DNA of 64,000 nt. It comes from Robbsia sp. KACC 23696 (GTDB lineage Bacteria > Pseudomonadota > Gammaproteobacteria > Burkholderiales > Burkholderiaceae). Location: the NCBI RefSeq assembly GCF_039852015.1, contig NZ_CP156627.1, positions 868,001 through 932,000 of the forward strand, given 5' to 3'. The position numbers were made by a program, and so were the translations under genes. This document shows, piece after piece, positions 47,016 through 55,537 of the stretch (position 1 is its first letter; every line of letters starts with the position of its first letter). Below the pieces are notes generated by a model. That model did not search any database. It was given only the letters and a program-made list of their open reading frames with translations, and was not told where the DNA came from.

Positions 47016-49124
47016 ATGACGATCGACAATCCCGCAGGCAGCGAGGCAGACCAATCCGCGACGCGTTCGCGGGCGCGCGATCGCGACGTCGTCGGCGGAA
47101 TCTGCACGCAGCGCTCGGGCGACGGCGCCTCCTTTCGGCCACTTTTAGCGGCGGAAGGAAAGGAAAGCGATATCTTTTCGCGGGTCAGTCACGAGATGCT
47201 CGCGATTATCGATCGCGATGGCGTCGTGCTGGATGCCAATCGGACGTGGTGCCTTGCATTGGGTTGGCCCGTCGAGGACATCGTCGGTCGTCCGTTGCTG
47301 TCCTTGGTACACCCTGACGATCTCGATACGTTGAGCGAAGGTTTGCTGCCGCTCGACGTATCGGGTTCGACGCACGATTTCGAGGGCCGCCTCGTAACGG
47401 CGGGCGGTGAATACCGGTTTGCCTCCTGGTCCGCGACGCGCGAGGGTGGCCGAATCTACTGCGCGATTCGCGACATCACCGAGCAGCGCCGTCGAGAAAT
47501 CGCGCTGGAAGATTCGCGCGATTTTGCGCGTCTCGCGCTGTCCGCGGTGAATGGCGTGGGCGTTTGGACATACGAAGTGGCCAGCGATTGCTTTTTTTGC
47601 GACGCCGCCATTTCCGCCCTTTATGGGATCGATGCAGAGGAGGCGGCCAGCGGCATCAAGCGTGCGCGTTTCCTGGCGAACGTCCATCCTGACGATCTGA
47701 TTGCGTTGCGCAAGACGATGACGGGCGGCTTGATACGCAGCGGTGACCTAGAGCTTGAATATCGTATTGTCCATCCGGATGGCTCGACGCGCTGGGTGCT
47801 GTCTCGCGGCCATACGTATTTCAACGAAGAAGGGGTCCCGGTTCGGCGCACCGGTGTCGGGCTGGATATGACCTCCCAGCGTCTGCTCGAGCAGCAGTTG
47901 CGGCAGAGCCAGAAAATGGAGGCGGTGGGCCACCTCACAGGCGGCCTGGCGCACGATTTCAACAATATGCTGCAAGGCGTGCTGGGCCCGCTCGAATTGA
48001 TTCGCCAGTTGCTGGCGCGCGGACGGTTTACGGAGCTCGAGCGTTTTATCGAGATGGCTATGGGTTCGGCGCATAAAGCGGCGGCCCTCACGCATCGCTT
48101 GCTGGCGTTCGCCCGCCGGCAACCGCTGGCGCCGCGCGCGGTCGATGTCTCGCAATTGATTCCGACACTCACCGATCTCTTGCGACAGTACGCCGCCGAA
48201 AAAATCGAGATTCGTCTGCGGCCCGATAGCCAGCCCGGCGCCGTGCGCTGTGATCCGCATCAGCTTGAAAGCGCCTTGCTGAATCTTTCGATCAATGCCT
48301 GCAACGCCATGCCGGATGGCGGCGTCCTGACGCTCGAATCGCGGATCGAGACGATTAGTGAAGCGGTGGCGGAGCAATATCGGGATGCATTACCGGGACG
48401 CTATATCTGTATCGCGGTTACCGATAATGGCACCGGCATGCCGCCTCATATCGTCGATCAGGCCTTCGAGCCGTTCTTCACCACCAAGCCGCTTGGCAGG
48501 GGAACCGGTCTCGGTTTATCGATGGTCCATGGCTTCGTCGGACAGTCTGGTGGCTTCATGCGAATCCAGAGCCGCGTGGGCAACGGCACGACAGTGGAAC
48601 TGTTGCTGCCGGAAGTCCTGGCGGACGCTGCGCTGGATCAGGCGCCGGTGCAGGCACGCGCGCATCACAATCTCGGATCGGGCGAGACCATTTTGCTTGT
48701 CGACGACGACGCGACGATTCGCGAATTGCTGGGCGTTCTATTCGAGCAGTCCGGATATCGGACCGTGTCGGCGCACGATGGTCCATCCGGCCTGGCGATT
48801 CTCGAGTCGAACGAGACAATCGATCTCGTCATGACCGACGTGGGTCTGCCGGGCATGAACGGTCGGCAGATGATCGACATCGCCCGGGTGGTGCGCCCGG
48901 ACTTGCCGATTCTCTTCGTCACAGGGTATGCCGAGGTCGCCGCGGCGAATGGCTTCCTGGCGGACGGCATGGAAATGCTGACGAAGCCGTTCTCGCTCGA
49001 ATCGGTCATCACGCGTGTGCAGTCGATGTTGCGGCGCCGGGAAGCGGGCGCGTCACGCCCGCAGTCGAACGTGGAAGGCGCGCCGTCGACCGCCTTTTCG
49101 TCGATCGCGTCGGATAAGGGCTGA
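47016..49124 (+). CDS. Hybrid histidine kinase with PAS domains and C-terminal receiver
   Basis: A 702-residue soluble sensor. PAS1 lies at about residues 55-160 (MLAIIDRDGVVLDANRTWCLALGW), PAS2/PAC at about 170-290, followed by the dimerisation/phosphoacceptor segment MEAVGHLTGGLAHDFNNML (His near 315), an ATPase with NACNAMPDGG, DNGTGMPPH and GTGLGLSMVHGF, and a receiver with phosphoacceptor Asp in LVMTDVGLPGMNG and Lys in MLTKPF. No membrane segment, so it senses a cytosolic signal, possibly redox or light through PAS; no cofactor residue is certain. No cognate regulator is next to it. Confidence 0.9.
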   Translation: MTIDNPAGSEADQSATRSRARDRDVVGGICTQRSGDGASFRPLLAAEGKESDIFSRVSHEMLAIIDRDGVVLDANRTWCLALGWPVEDIVGRPLLSLVHPDDLDTLSEGLLPLDVSGSTHDFEGRLVTAGGEYRFASWSATREGGRIYCAIRDITEQRRREIALEDSRDFARLALSAVNGVGVWTYEVASDCFFCDAAISALYGIDAEEAASGIKRARFLANVHPDDLIALRKTMTGGLIRSGDLELEYRIVHPDGSTRWVLSRGHTYFNEEGVPVRRTGVGLDMTSQRLLEQQLRQSQKMEAVGHLTGGLAHDFNNMLQGVLGPLELIRQLLARGRFTELERFIEMAMGSAHKAAALTHRLLAFARRQPLAPRAVDVSQLIPTLTDLLRQYAAEKIEIRLRPDSQPGAVRCDPHQLESALLNLSINACNAMPDGGVLTLESRIETISEAVAEQYRDALPGRYICIAVTDNGTGMPPHIVDQAFEPFFTTKPLGRGTGLGLSMVHGFVGQSGGFMRIQSRVGNGTTVELLLPEVLADAALDQAPVQARAHHNLGSGETILLVDDDATIRELLGVLFEQSGYRTVSAHDGPSGLAILESNETIDLVMTDVGLPGMNGRQMIDIARVVRPDLPILFVTGYAEVAAANGFLADGMEMLTKPFSLESVITRVQSMLRRREAGASRPQSNVEGAPSTAFSSIASDKG

Positions 49125-49272
49125 TCAGACAGGCGCGTGTCGCCCTGCCAGCAGGTCGTCGAGCCAAGCAGTGAAGGCCGCCGTTTGCGGGGGCAGTCGC
49201 GTTTGCGGCGGCAGCGAAGGTGCCGAGCTCCACCACATGCACGAACACCTGCATCGCTTGCAACCGATCCAT
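49125..49272 (-). pseudogene. LysR regulator remnant with internal deletion
   Basis: From ATG 49272 the minus strand reads MDRLQAMQVFVHVVELGTFA, the start of a LysR regulator, for about 24 residues. A different frame then supplies a typical LysR C terminus (PPQTAAFTAWLDDLLAG) ending at TGA 49125. Roughly 750-800 bases of the middle are missing, and the pieces are out of frame. CCGCAAACG occurs twice around the junction. It lies one base after the kinase stop. Confidence 0.65.
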
Positions 49273-49382
49273 GAAAAACGTCCTGTTTTCTGCGGGTAAA
49301 TGCGCGCCAGTGCGCGTCGGGTCGCGGGCATTACCGCCCGAAAGGCCTGCGTGCCGAAGGGCATCTGCGCAGCATCACGGCA

Positions 49383-49574
49383 ATGCTGGAAGCGGGGCGC
49401 CCTTGCGTCGATATCGCGCAGCAACTGTTTGCCGTGGAAAAGGCCGTCTGTCAGGCAAAGCGCATCTTGATCCAGGACCATATCGATCACTGCCTGGAAG
49501 ACAGCGTGCAGGCGATCGCGAGCGGCCAGCGCGACGCTTTGGAAACGTTCAAACAGATCACGAAGTACCTGTAA
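49383..49574 (+). CDS. CsoR/RcnR/FrmR-family metal-sensing repressor, N terminus disrupted
   Basis: The 63-residue frame contains the DUF156 core with the likely metal ligands: Cys in GRPCVDIAQQL, and His/Cys in DHIDHCLED, ending KQITKYL as in the family. Homology extends upstream without a start codon (GLRAEGHLRS, from about 49344), while an ATG at 49300 opens a different frame. A small indel near 49340 or loss of the true N terminus is likely. It precedes the Ni/Co exporter gene by 13 bases and should be its repressor if still functional; without the first helix that is doubtful. Confidence 0.65.
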   Translation: MLEAGRPCVDIAQQLFAVEKAVCQAKRILIQDHIDHCLEDSVQAIASGQRDALETFKQITKYL

Positions 49575-49587
49575 AAAAAGGCAAGTC

Positions 49588-50706
49588 ATGAATCTGTCCG
49601 ATGTACTTGTCCACGGCAATGGGCATCCCTGGCTTTATTTTCCAGCAGCGATCGTGCTGGGTGCCTTGCACGGCCTGGAGCCCGGGCACTCCAAGACGAT
49701 GATGGCGGCGTTTATCGTCGCCGTGAGGGGCACGGTTAAGCAGTCGATCTTGCTGGGGCTGTCGGCCACCCTTTCGCACACATTGATCGTGTGGATCGTC
49801 GCGATCGGCGGCATGGCGCTGGGTCGTCATCTTGATGCATCGAAGACGGAGCCGTATTTTCAGCTTGCCTCGGCGCTGCTCGTGATGCTGATCGCACTCT
49901 GGATGTTGTGGCGCACCTGGCGCGACGAGCGCACATGGCGGCGAGGTGTCGACGATCGGGCGACGGTCGACACCGACGCGCCGCGCACGATCGATACGGG
50001 CCACGGCAGTGTCTCCCTATTCTTGCAAGGTGATGGCGCGACGCGGCGCTGGCGTGTGCGGACGATCGGGGGACAGGCATGGCGTGCGCGCTCGGTCTCG
50101 ATCGTGACGACGCGCGCCGATGGCCGCAAGCAGCGTTTCGGCTTTTTCGACAAAGGGGACTATCTCGAATCGATCGAGCCGGTTCCGGAGCCGTACCGCT
50201 TCGAAGTACGCCTGAGCCTCGGTCATACCGGACATACCCACGACTACGATCTCGCCTTCGGTACGCCCCCCGGATCCGGCACGACCGGCGACGCGTTGCC
50301 CGAGGTCACGCCGTCGGTATATCAGGATGCGCACGAACGCGCCCACGCACGCGACATCGAAACACGCTTTGCCAACCGGACGGTCGGCACCGGGCAAATC
50401 GTCTTGTTCGGTCTGACGGGCGGATTGGTGCCCTGTCCTGCGGCCATCACCGTCTTGTTGCTCTGCTTGCAAATGCAGCAGTTGGCGCTGGGTGCGGGGC
50501 TCGTGCTGTGCTTCAGCGTGGGCTTGGCGCTGACGCTGGTGACGGTCGGCGTTGCGGCGGCGGTGAGCTTACGTAAAGCGTCGATGCGCTGGCCTTGGCT
50601 GGCGTCCCTGGCCCGGCGCGCGCCCTACCTGTCGAGCACGGTAATGGTGCTGATAGGCTTATACGTCAGCTATCAGGCATGGATCGGCATTTCGGCAATC
50701 TCCTAA
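49588..50706 (+). CDS. rcnA: Nickel/cobalt exporter, NicO family (RcnA-like)
   Basis: A 372-residue membrane protein with about six helices. HGLEPGHSKTMM near residues 31-42 is the conserved first-helix signature, a second SATLSHT motif follows near 61, and a long central hydrophilic loop (residues about 110-255) contains His-rich HTGHTHDYD and HERAHARD. GGLVPCPAAITVLLL near 285 is the other family signature. It exports Ni2+ and Co2+. The adjacent CsoR/RcnR-family gene supports metal regulation. Confidence 0.87.
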   Translation: MNLSDVLVHGNGHPWLYFPAAIVLGALHGLEPGHSKTMMAAFIVAVRGTVKQSILLGLSATLSHTLIVWIVAIGGMALGRHLDASKTEPYFQLASALLVMLIALWMLWRTWRDERTWRRGVDDRATVDTDAPRTIDTGHGSVSLFLQGDGATRRWRVRTIGGQAWRARSVSIVTTRADGRKQRFGFFDKGDYLESIEPVPEPYRFEVRLSLGHTGHTHDYDLAFGTPPGSGTTGDALPEVTPSVYQDAHERAHARDIETRFANRTVGTGQIVLFGLTGGLVPCPAAITVLLLCLQMQQLALGAGLVLCFSVGLALTLVTVGVAAAVSLRKASMRWPWLASLARRAPYLSSTVMVLIGLYVSYQAWIGISAIS

Positions 50707-50773
50707 ATCCGCGGCGGGGCAGGACGGCGCGCCGGCGCTGACGAATGCTACGACACCATGCCGCTGCGGGATA

Positions 50774-51574
50774 TCAGCCCTGCCGCGAGCGATACAATAT
50801 ATACGCTGCCGCCGCGACGATCATCGCCGCAAACAGGCTATTCAAGACGCCGCGCAGTTGTGCGAGACGGGCGGCTGAACGGGCCCCCAGCCAACCGCCG
50901 ATCGCCCCGCCCGCGACGAACTCGCATGCAATCGCCCAATCGACCTGACCCGACATCGCATAATTGGCGGCCGTGGTCAGACCGAAGGAGCCGACAGCAA
51001 ACAAGGAGGTGCCGATCGCTTCGATGATCGGCAGTCGCGCCGACAGCATCAATCCGGGCACGACCAGAAAGCCGCCACCAATCCCGAAAAAGCCGGACAG
51101 GCCGCCTGCGCCGATGCCAGTGCAACATACGCGGCCATAGCGCATCGGCGACGTATCGGCGGCACATGCCGGGCGGAACTGGCCGCGCAACATCAGCGCG
51201 GCGACGAACAGCATCAACATCGCGAAATAGACGATCAGGCGCTGCCCATCGATCTGTTTGCCAACGCTCGATCCCAAGGTCGCGCCCACCACGCCGCTCG
51301 CGGCGAAAGCAAATGCCGCACCCCACCGGACGCTGCCGCTGCGCGCATGCGGTATCAGATTCAGGTAAGCGTTGATCGCGACGGCAAGCGCGGCCGTGCC
51401 GATGGCGATATGCGGATTGTGCAATCCGACGACATACAGCATCAACGGTACGGCCAGAATCGATCCGCCACCGCCGACCAGGCCGAGAGCGAAGCTGACG
51501 AAAGCGCCGCAGATGGCCGCGGCGAGTGCCTGCGTTGCCGCGGGCACCGTGAGGAAGGCGTGGAGGATCGACAT
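50774..51574 (-). CDS. TauE/SafE-family sulfite/anion exporter
   Basis: A 266-residue membrane protein of the TauE/SafE family with duplicated four-helix halves; LGLVGGGGSILAVPLMLYVVG near residue 30 and GGLSGFFGIGGGFLVVPGLML near 155 are the two family repeats. It follows the persulfide dioxygenase-like gene by 15 bases and likely exports the sulfite formed there. The substrate assignment is from context. Confidence 0.87.
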   Translation of the reverse strand: MSILHAFLTVPAATQALAAAICGAFVSFALGLVGGGGSILAVPLMLYVVGLHNPHIAIGTAALAVAINAYLNLIPHARSGSVRWGAAFAFAASGVVGATLGSSVGKQIDGQRLIVYFAMLMLFVAALMLRGQFRPACAADTSPMRYGRVCCTGIGAGGLSGFFGIGGGFLVVPGLMLSARLPIIEAIGTSLFAVGSFGLTTAANYAMSGQVDWAIACEFVAGGAIGGWLGARSAARLAQLRGVLNSLFAAMIVAAAAYILYRSRQG

Positions 51575-51589
51575 GATGGTGGCCAGGGT

Positions 51590-52321
51590 TCAGCCGTGGC
51601 GAACGACGTCATCGCGCGCCGTGAGCGTCGCTTGCCCGCAGGCGAGATTCGCCGGGACGGCTATATCCATCAAAGCGGGATTGGGCAGGTTCAAGCCGCG
51701 CATCAAGGCGACATACTCGGCCTCGGTTTTACCGGCCAGACGCGGATTCCAGTGCTTTTCCTCGCCGATCGAGGACGCGGTCATGCCTTTGTAGTCGTGC
51801 GCAGGATAGACGAGCGTATCGTCCGGCAACGTGAACAGCTTGTTGACGATGGAGTCCCAGGAGCGATGCGGATCGCCGCCCTGAAAGTCCGTACGTCCAC
51901 TGCCTCGGATCAGAAGCACGTCGCCGGTGAATACCGCGCGCGGCTTGTCCGGCTCCAGCACGAAGCTGAACGATTCATCGGTATGGCCCGGTGTGTACAC
52001 CGCCTGCAGACGCACGCCGTCGATGTCCAGGCGTTCGCCCTCACGCACATGCCGACTAACGCAATGGGCGTGCGTGCGCTCGCCCATGATCGTCGTGCAC
52101 TGGACCGCGTCTCGTAAATCGCCGAGGGCGGTAATGTGGTCGGCGTGCGTATGCGTATCGATCGCCTGCACCAGTTTCAGATCCAGCTCTGTGATCAAGC
52201 GCAGATACTGCTGCAGATGTTCCTTGACCGGATCGATGATCAACGCCTCGCCGCCGGGGCGGGACGCTAGCAGGTAGGTATAGGTACTTGAGGTGCGATC
52301 GAAAATTTGCCGGAACAGCAT
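51590..52321 (-). CDS. Metallo-beta-lactamase-fold persulfide dioxygenase (ETHE1/Blh-like)
   Basis: A 243-residue MBL-fold protein with THTHADHITALGDL near residues 56-69, the HTDES His near 113 and FTGDVLLIRGSGRTDF near 130, the ETHE1 signature, plus YPAHDYKG near 170. Such enzymes oxidise glutathione persulfide to sulfite using mononuclear iron. With the downstream TauE-type gene it forms a compact sulfide-detoxification unit. A BigR-type ArsR regulator usually accompanies these genes but is not seen here. Confidence 0.87.
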   Translation of the reverse strand: MLFRQIFDRTSSTYTYLLASRPGGEALIIDPVKEHLQQYLRLITELDLKLVQAIDTHTHADHITALGDLRDAVQCTTIMGERTHAHCVSRHVREGERLDIDGVRLQAVYTPGHTDESFSFVLEPDKPRAVFTGDVLLIRGSGRTDFQGGDPHRSWDSIVNKLFTLPDDTLVYPAHDYKGMTASSIGEEKHWNPRLAGKTEAEYVALMRGLNLPNPALMDIAVPANLACGQATLTARDDVVRHG

Positions 52322-52590
52322 GGGGACTCCCGCAGTTTTCTATATCACATTGGAGTATATGCTTATATTTTTTGAGAATAAAGAGGTGCAGGGTGTTTTC
52401 GAGGAATTGAGACCCGGCCGGCGTGGATCGGACCCTTCCCGCCCCGTCGCGTCCGCCCCCGATGTCGCCGCGGATTTTTTAGAGGGGACCCGTCGGACTT
52501 ACCCGCGGCAACGGACGCCCAGGACGCGCACGCCGCATGAAGTATTTACGGGATCAGTACAATGGTTTTTCCAAATAAGGGAGACGGCCG

Positions 52591-54504
52591 ATGAAATGTT
52601 TCACCACCACGCTCGGCGTGACACGCGTTGTCATTGATCGTGTTGCCGCGCAGGTCCAGCGTCTGGGCACGGGGAGCGCGCGCCAGGTGCCGCCCGGCAC
52701 ATCGTCTAGCGGGCGTGACCGACTGTGCCGCGCGACTGCGCTGCCGGCCGCCTCGCTCGCCGTGCTGTCGTTGACACTGACTTTCGCGCCGATCGGTGCC
52801 GACGCGGCGTCGATGCCGGCGACGGAAGCCCGCAGCGGCATGGTGGTGACATCGCAGACGCTCGCGACCGACGTCGGCGTGAACATTCTCAAAATGGGCG
52901 GCAATGCGATCGATGCGGCGGCGGCGGTCGGTTATGCCGAAGCCGTGGTGAACCCGTGTTGCGGGAATATCGGCGGCGGCGGGTTCATGACGCTGCATCT
53001 TGCCGATGGCCGCGATCGCTTCATCGATTTTCGAGAAAAAGCACCGGCCGCCGCAACGGCCAATATGTATTTGGACGAGAGCGGTAATCTGCGAAAAGGC
53101 GAAAGTCTTTACGGCTATCGCGCGGTGGGCGTGCCGGGAACGGTCGCGGGGCTCGATCTGGCGCAGCGTACCTACGGCAAGCTGACGCGGCGACAGGTCA
53201 TGCTGCCGGCGATCAAGCTCGCCCGCGACGGTTTCGTGCTGACCCGGGCCGACACGGACATCCTCGATACGACGATCACGCGTTTCAAGGACGATGCGGA
53301 GGCGCGTCGTATTTTCCTGCGCCCCGATGGCAGTCCGCTGCAACCAGGCGACCGGCTGGTGCAGCGCAATCTGGCGAACACACTGGAGCGCATTGCGCAG
53401 GAAGGCCCGAATGCCTTCTATCGTGGCAGCATTCCGCAAACCATCGAAGCCGCCTCCGAGAAGAACAATGGCTTGCTGCGCGCGGCCGATTTCGCCGCGT
53501 ACAAAGCGGACGACACGGAGCCGTTGCGCTGCAATTATCGCGGCTACACCTTTATCTCCTCACCGCCGCCCAGCTCCGGCGGCGTGACGATGTGCGAGAT
53601 CCTCAACGTGCTGGAAGGCTATGATCTGCGCGCGATGGGTTATGGATCCGCGGCGTCGATGCACGTGATGGCCGAGGCGATGCGGCATGCCTATCTCGAC
53701 CGCAATACCTTGCTGGGCGATCCGGCCTTCATCAATAACCCGCTCGATAAGCTGTTGAGTAAAAGTTATGCCGCCGATATCCGAACGCATATCGAGACGG
53801 ATCGTGCGACGCCTTCGCAAACCGTCAAGCCCGGTGATGGCCTGCATGAAAAGCCGGAGACGACGCACTATTCGATTGCCGATGCGCAAGGTAATGCGGT
53901 TTCCACGACCTATACGATCAATGGTCGCTTTGGCGCGGTCGTGATGGCACCGGGCACCGGCTTCTTCCTCAACGATGAAATGGACGATTTCACGACGAAG
54001 GTGGGAGCGCAGAATCTGTATGGCTTGGTCCAGGGCGAGCGAAACGCCATTGCGCCGGGTAAGCGCCCGCTGTCCTCGATGGCGCCGACGATTGTGACAA
54101 AGGATGGCAAGGTCTTCATGGTGCTCGGCTCGCCGGGTGGCTCGCGGATCATCACGATCACACTGGAGACGGCATTGAATGTCATCGATTTTGGGATGGC
54201 ACCGCAGGAAGCGGTGGATGCGCCGCGGATTCACCAGCAGTGGCTGCCGGACGAGGTCTATTACGAGACGCGCGGCGTTTCTCCGGATTCGCTCGGCATC
54301 ATGCAAAAGATGGGCTACAAAATGGTCGAGCAAACGCCCTGGGGCGCGGCCGAGCTGATTCTGGTCGGGCTGCCCGGTACCGACGCGGTTGCAGCGGGGG
54401 CCAGTTCCGGAAACGACGCGGGGGTGTCGGGGAAAGTTCGCGTCGGTTGGCTCTATGGCGCGAACGATCCGCGTCGACCGGCCGGCACGGCGGCGGGCTA
54501 TTAA
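52591..54504 (+). CDS. ggt: Gamma-glutamyltransferase
   Basis: A 637-residue periplasmic Ntn-hydrolase precursor. The catalytic Thr that forms the new N terminus after autocleavage is in KPETTHYSIADAQGNAVSTTYTING near residue 430; downstream are FLNDEMDDF, GKRPLSSMAPTI and GSPGGSRIIT, which line the gamma-glutamyl site. The N-terminal 70 residues are unusually long, with a hydrophobic stretch before GADAASMPA that likely works as an export signal. Start ATG 52591 has aggga upstream. It hydrolyses glutathione and gamma-glutamyl peptides, releasing glutamate or 5-oxoproline, which would suit the pxpABC genes. Confidence 0.92.
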   Translation: MKCFTTTLGVTRVVIDRVAAQVQRLGTGSARQVPPGTSSSGRDRLCRATALPAASLAVLSLTLTFAPIGADAASMPATEARSGMVVTSQTLATDVGVNILKMGGNAIDAAAAVGYAEAVVNPCCGNIGGGGFMTLHLADGRDRFIDFREKAPAAATANMYLDESGNLRKGESLYGYRAVGVPGTVAGLDLAQRTYGKLTRRQVMLPAIKLARDGFVLTRADTDILDTTITRFKDDAEARRIFLRPDGSPLQPGDRLVQRNLANTLERIAQEGPNAFYRGSIPQTIEAASEKNNGLLRAADFAAYKADDTEPLRCNYRGYTFISSPPPSSGGVTMCEILNVLEGYDLRAMGYGSAASMHVMAEAMRHAYLDRNTLLGDPAFINNPLDKLLSKSYAADIRTHIETDRATPSQTVKPGDGLHEKPETTHYSIADAQGNAVSTTYTINGRFGAVVMAPGTGFFLNDEMDDFTTKVGAQNLYGLVQGERNAIAPGKRPLSSMAPTIVTKDGKVFMVLGSPGGSRIITITLETALNVIDFGMAPQEAVDAPRIHQQWLPDEVYYETRGVSPDSLGIMQKMGYKMVEQTPWGAAELILVGLPGTDAVAAGASSGNDAGVSGKVRVGWLYGANDPRRPAGTAAGY

Positions 54505-54608
54505 ACTTCATTTCACGCATCGGTAAACCCGACCGAAGGCCCGTCGGCTGGTCGTTCGGCCGGCGTGGTACGCCGCGTCGCATGTGGCGCCACGTCGCAT
54601 TATTACAG

Positions 54609-54637
54609 TTGACACATCTTGTTATTGCGGCGTAAGG
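54609..54637 (+). promoter_or_regulatory. Promoter candidate for the gluconate dehydrogenase operon
   Basis: A perfect -35 TTGACA at 54609-54614 is followed 17 bases later by GTAAGG (54632-54637), a weak -10. The LacI-type palindrome at 54646 would lie at or just after the start of transcription. Confidence 0.4.
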
Positions 54638-54645
54638 GCTTAAAA

Positions 54646-54659
54646 TGGGATCGGTTCCA
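54646..54659. promoter_or_regulatory. Candidate LacI/GalR-family operator before the gluconate dehydrogenase operon
   Basis: TGGGATCGGTTCCA differs at one base from the palindrome at 17488-17501 and lies about 90 bases before ATG 54749, just downstream of a perfect -35 box. Position fits a repressor site. Confidence 0.5.
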
Positions 54660-54748
54660 TAGTAAGGTTCGGCCAGTTTGCGATGTACAGTAGGTATGCC
54701 GCTCCCCAATCAGGCGCTGCGCCATGGCGCCGTCTCCGCGATACGGAA

Positions 54749-55459
54749 ATGAAAAAAATCAGCATTTCGGCTAACCGCCGAGCGTTTCTCATCAAGGCCG
54801 TGGCGGGTGCGCCCGCGGCGGTCGCTGCCGGTAGTGGCGCCTTGTCCGCCGGGGCGTTGTTCGCCGGCGATGCTCAAGCCCAGGATAGCGGCCCTTATAA
54901 GCCGACGTATTTCTCGCAGCAGGAATTCGATACCTTGGCGGCGTTGGTCGACACCTTGATTCCTGCCGACGAAACCGGCCCAGGTGGGGTGGAAGCGGGT
55001 GTCGTCGAGTTCATCGACAAACAGATGGACACGCCCTACGCGCATGGCGGCCTTTGGTATATGGACGGTCCGCACCAGCCGGACGCGCCGGCCGTTTTCG
55101 GTTACCAACTGCCCGAGTCGCCCCGCGAGCTGTATCGCAAAGGCTTGCACAATTTCGAGACAGCGGTTCAGGCGCAGTACGGCAAGTCCTTCACGCAGAT
55201 GGATGCCGCGCAACGTGAGTTGGTGGTCGGCGCGTTGGAAAAGGGCACGTTGAAGCTGGCCGATCTGCCGGGCGATGCGTTCTTCGGGCAGCTATTGCAG
55301 AACGTGCACGAAGGGTATTTCTGCGATCCGGTGCACGGTGGGAATAAAGGGATGGCGGCCTGGAAGATGATCGGTTTCCCCGGCGCCCGCGCGGACTATT
55401 ACGACTGGGTCGATCAGTACGGTAAACGCTATCCGCTGCCTCCGGTATCGCGGGGCTGA
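54749..55459 (+). CDS. Gluconate 2-dehydrogenase subunit 3 (gamma, TAT-exported)
   Basis: A 236-residue protein with a twin-arginine signal (NRRAFLIKAVAGAPAAVAAG, residues about 9-28), then the gluconate 2-dehydrogenase subunit 3 domain: FDTLAALVDTLIPADETGPGG near 70 and the C-terminal GNKGMAAWKMIGFPGARADYYDW. It chaperones export of the flavoprotein and completes the membrane complex. ATG 54749 is chosen because the signal follows. First gene of the operon. Confidence 0.9.
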   Translation: MKKISISANRRAFLIKAVAGAPAAVAAGSGALSAGALFAGDAQAQDSGPYKPTYFSQQEFDTLAALVDTLIPADETGPGGVEAGVVEFIDKQMDTPYAHGGLWYMDGPHQPDAPAVFGYQLPESPRELYRKGLHNFETAVQAQYGKSFTQMDAAQRELVVGALEKGTLKLADLPGDAFFGQLLQNVHEGYFCDPVHGGNKGMAAWKMIGFPGARADYYDWVDQYGKRYPLPPVSRG

Positions 55460-55486
55460 TTCGTCGCATCGACTCTCTCCGATGCG

Positions 55487-55506
55487 CGCATCGCATCGCA
55501 TCGCAT
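55487..55506 (+). repeat. (CGCAT)4 tandem repeat between two dehydrogenase subunit genes
   Basis: Four perfect copies of a pentanucleotide in the 78-base gap before the GMC gene. It ends about 31 bases ahead of the ATG, so copy-number change would alter leader length, not the frame. Confidence 0.75.
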
Positions 55507-55537
55507 CACCACATACGCAAAGGCAGGAATACGAGAC

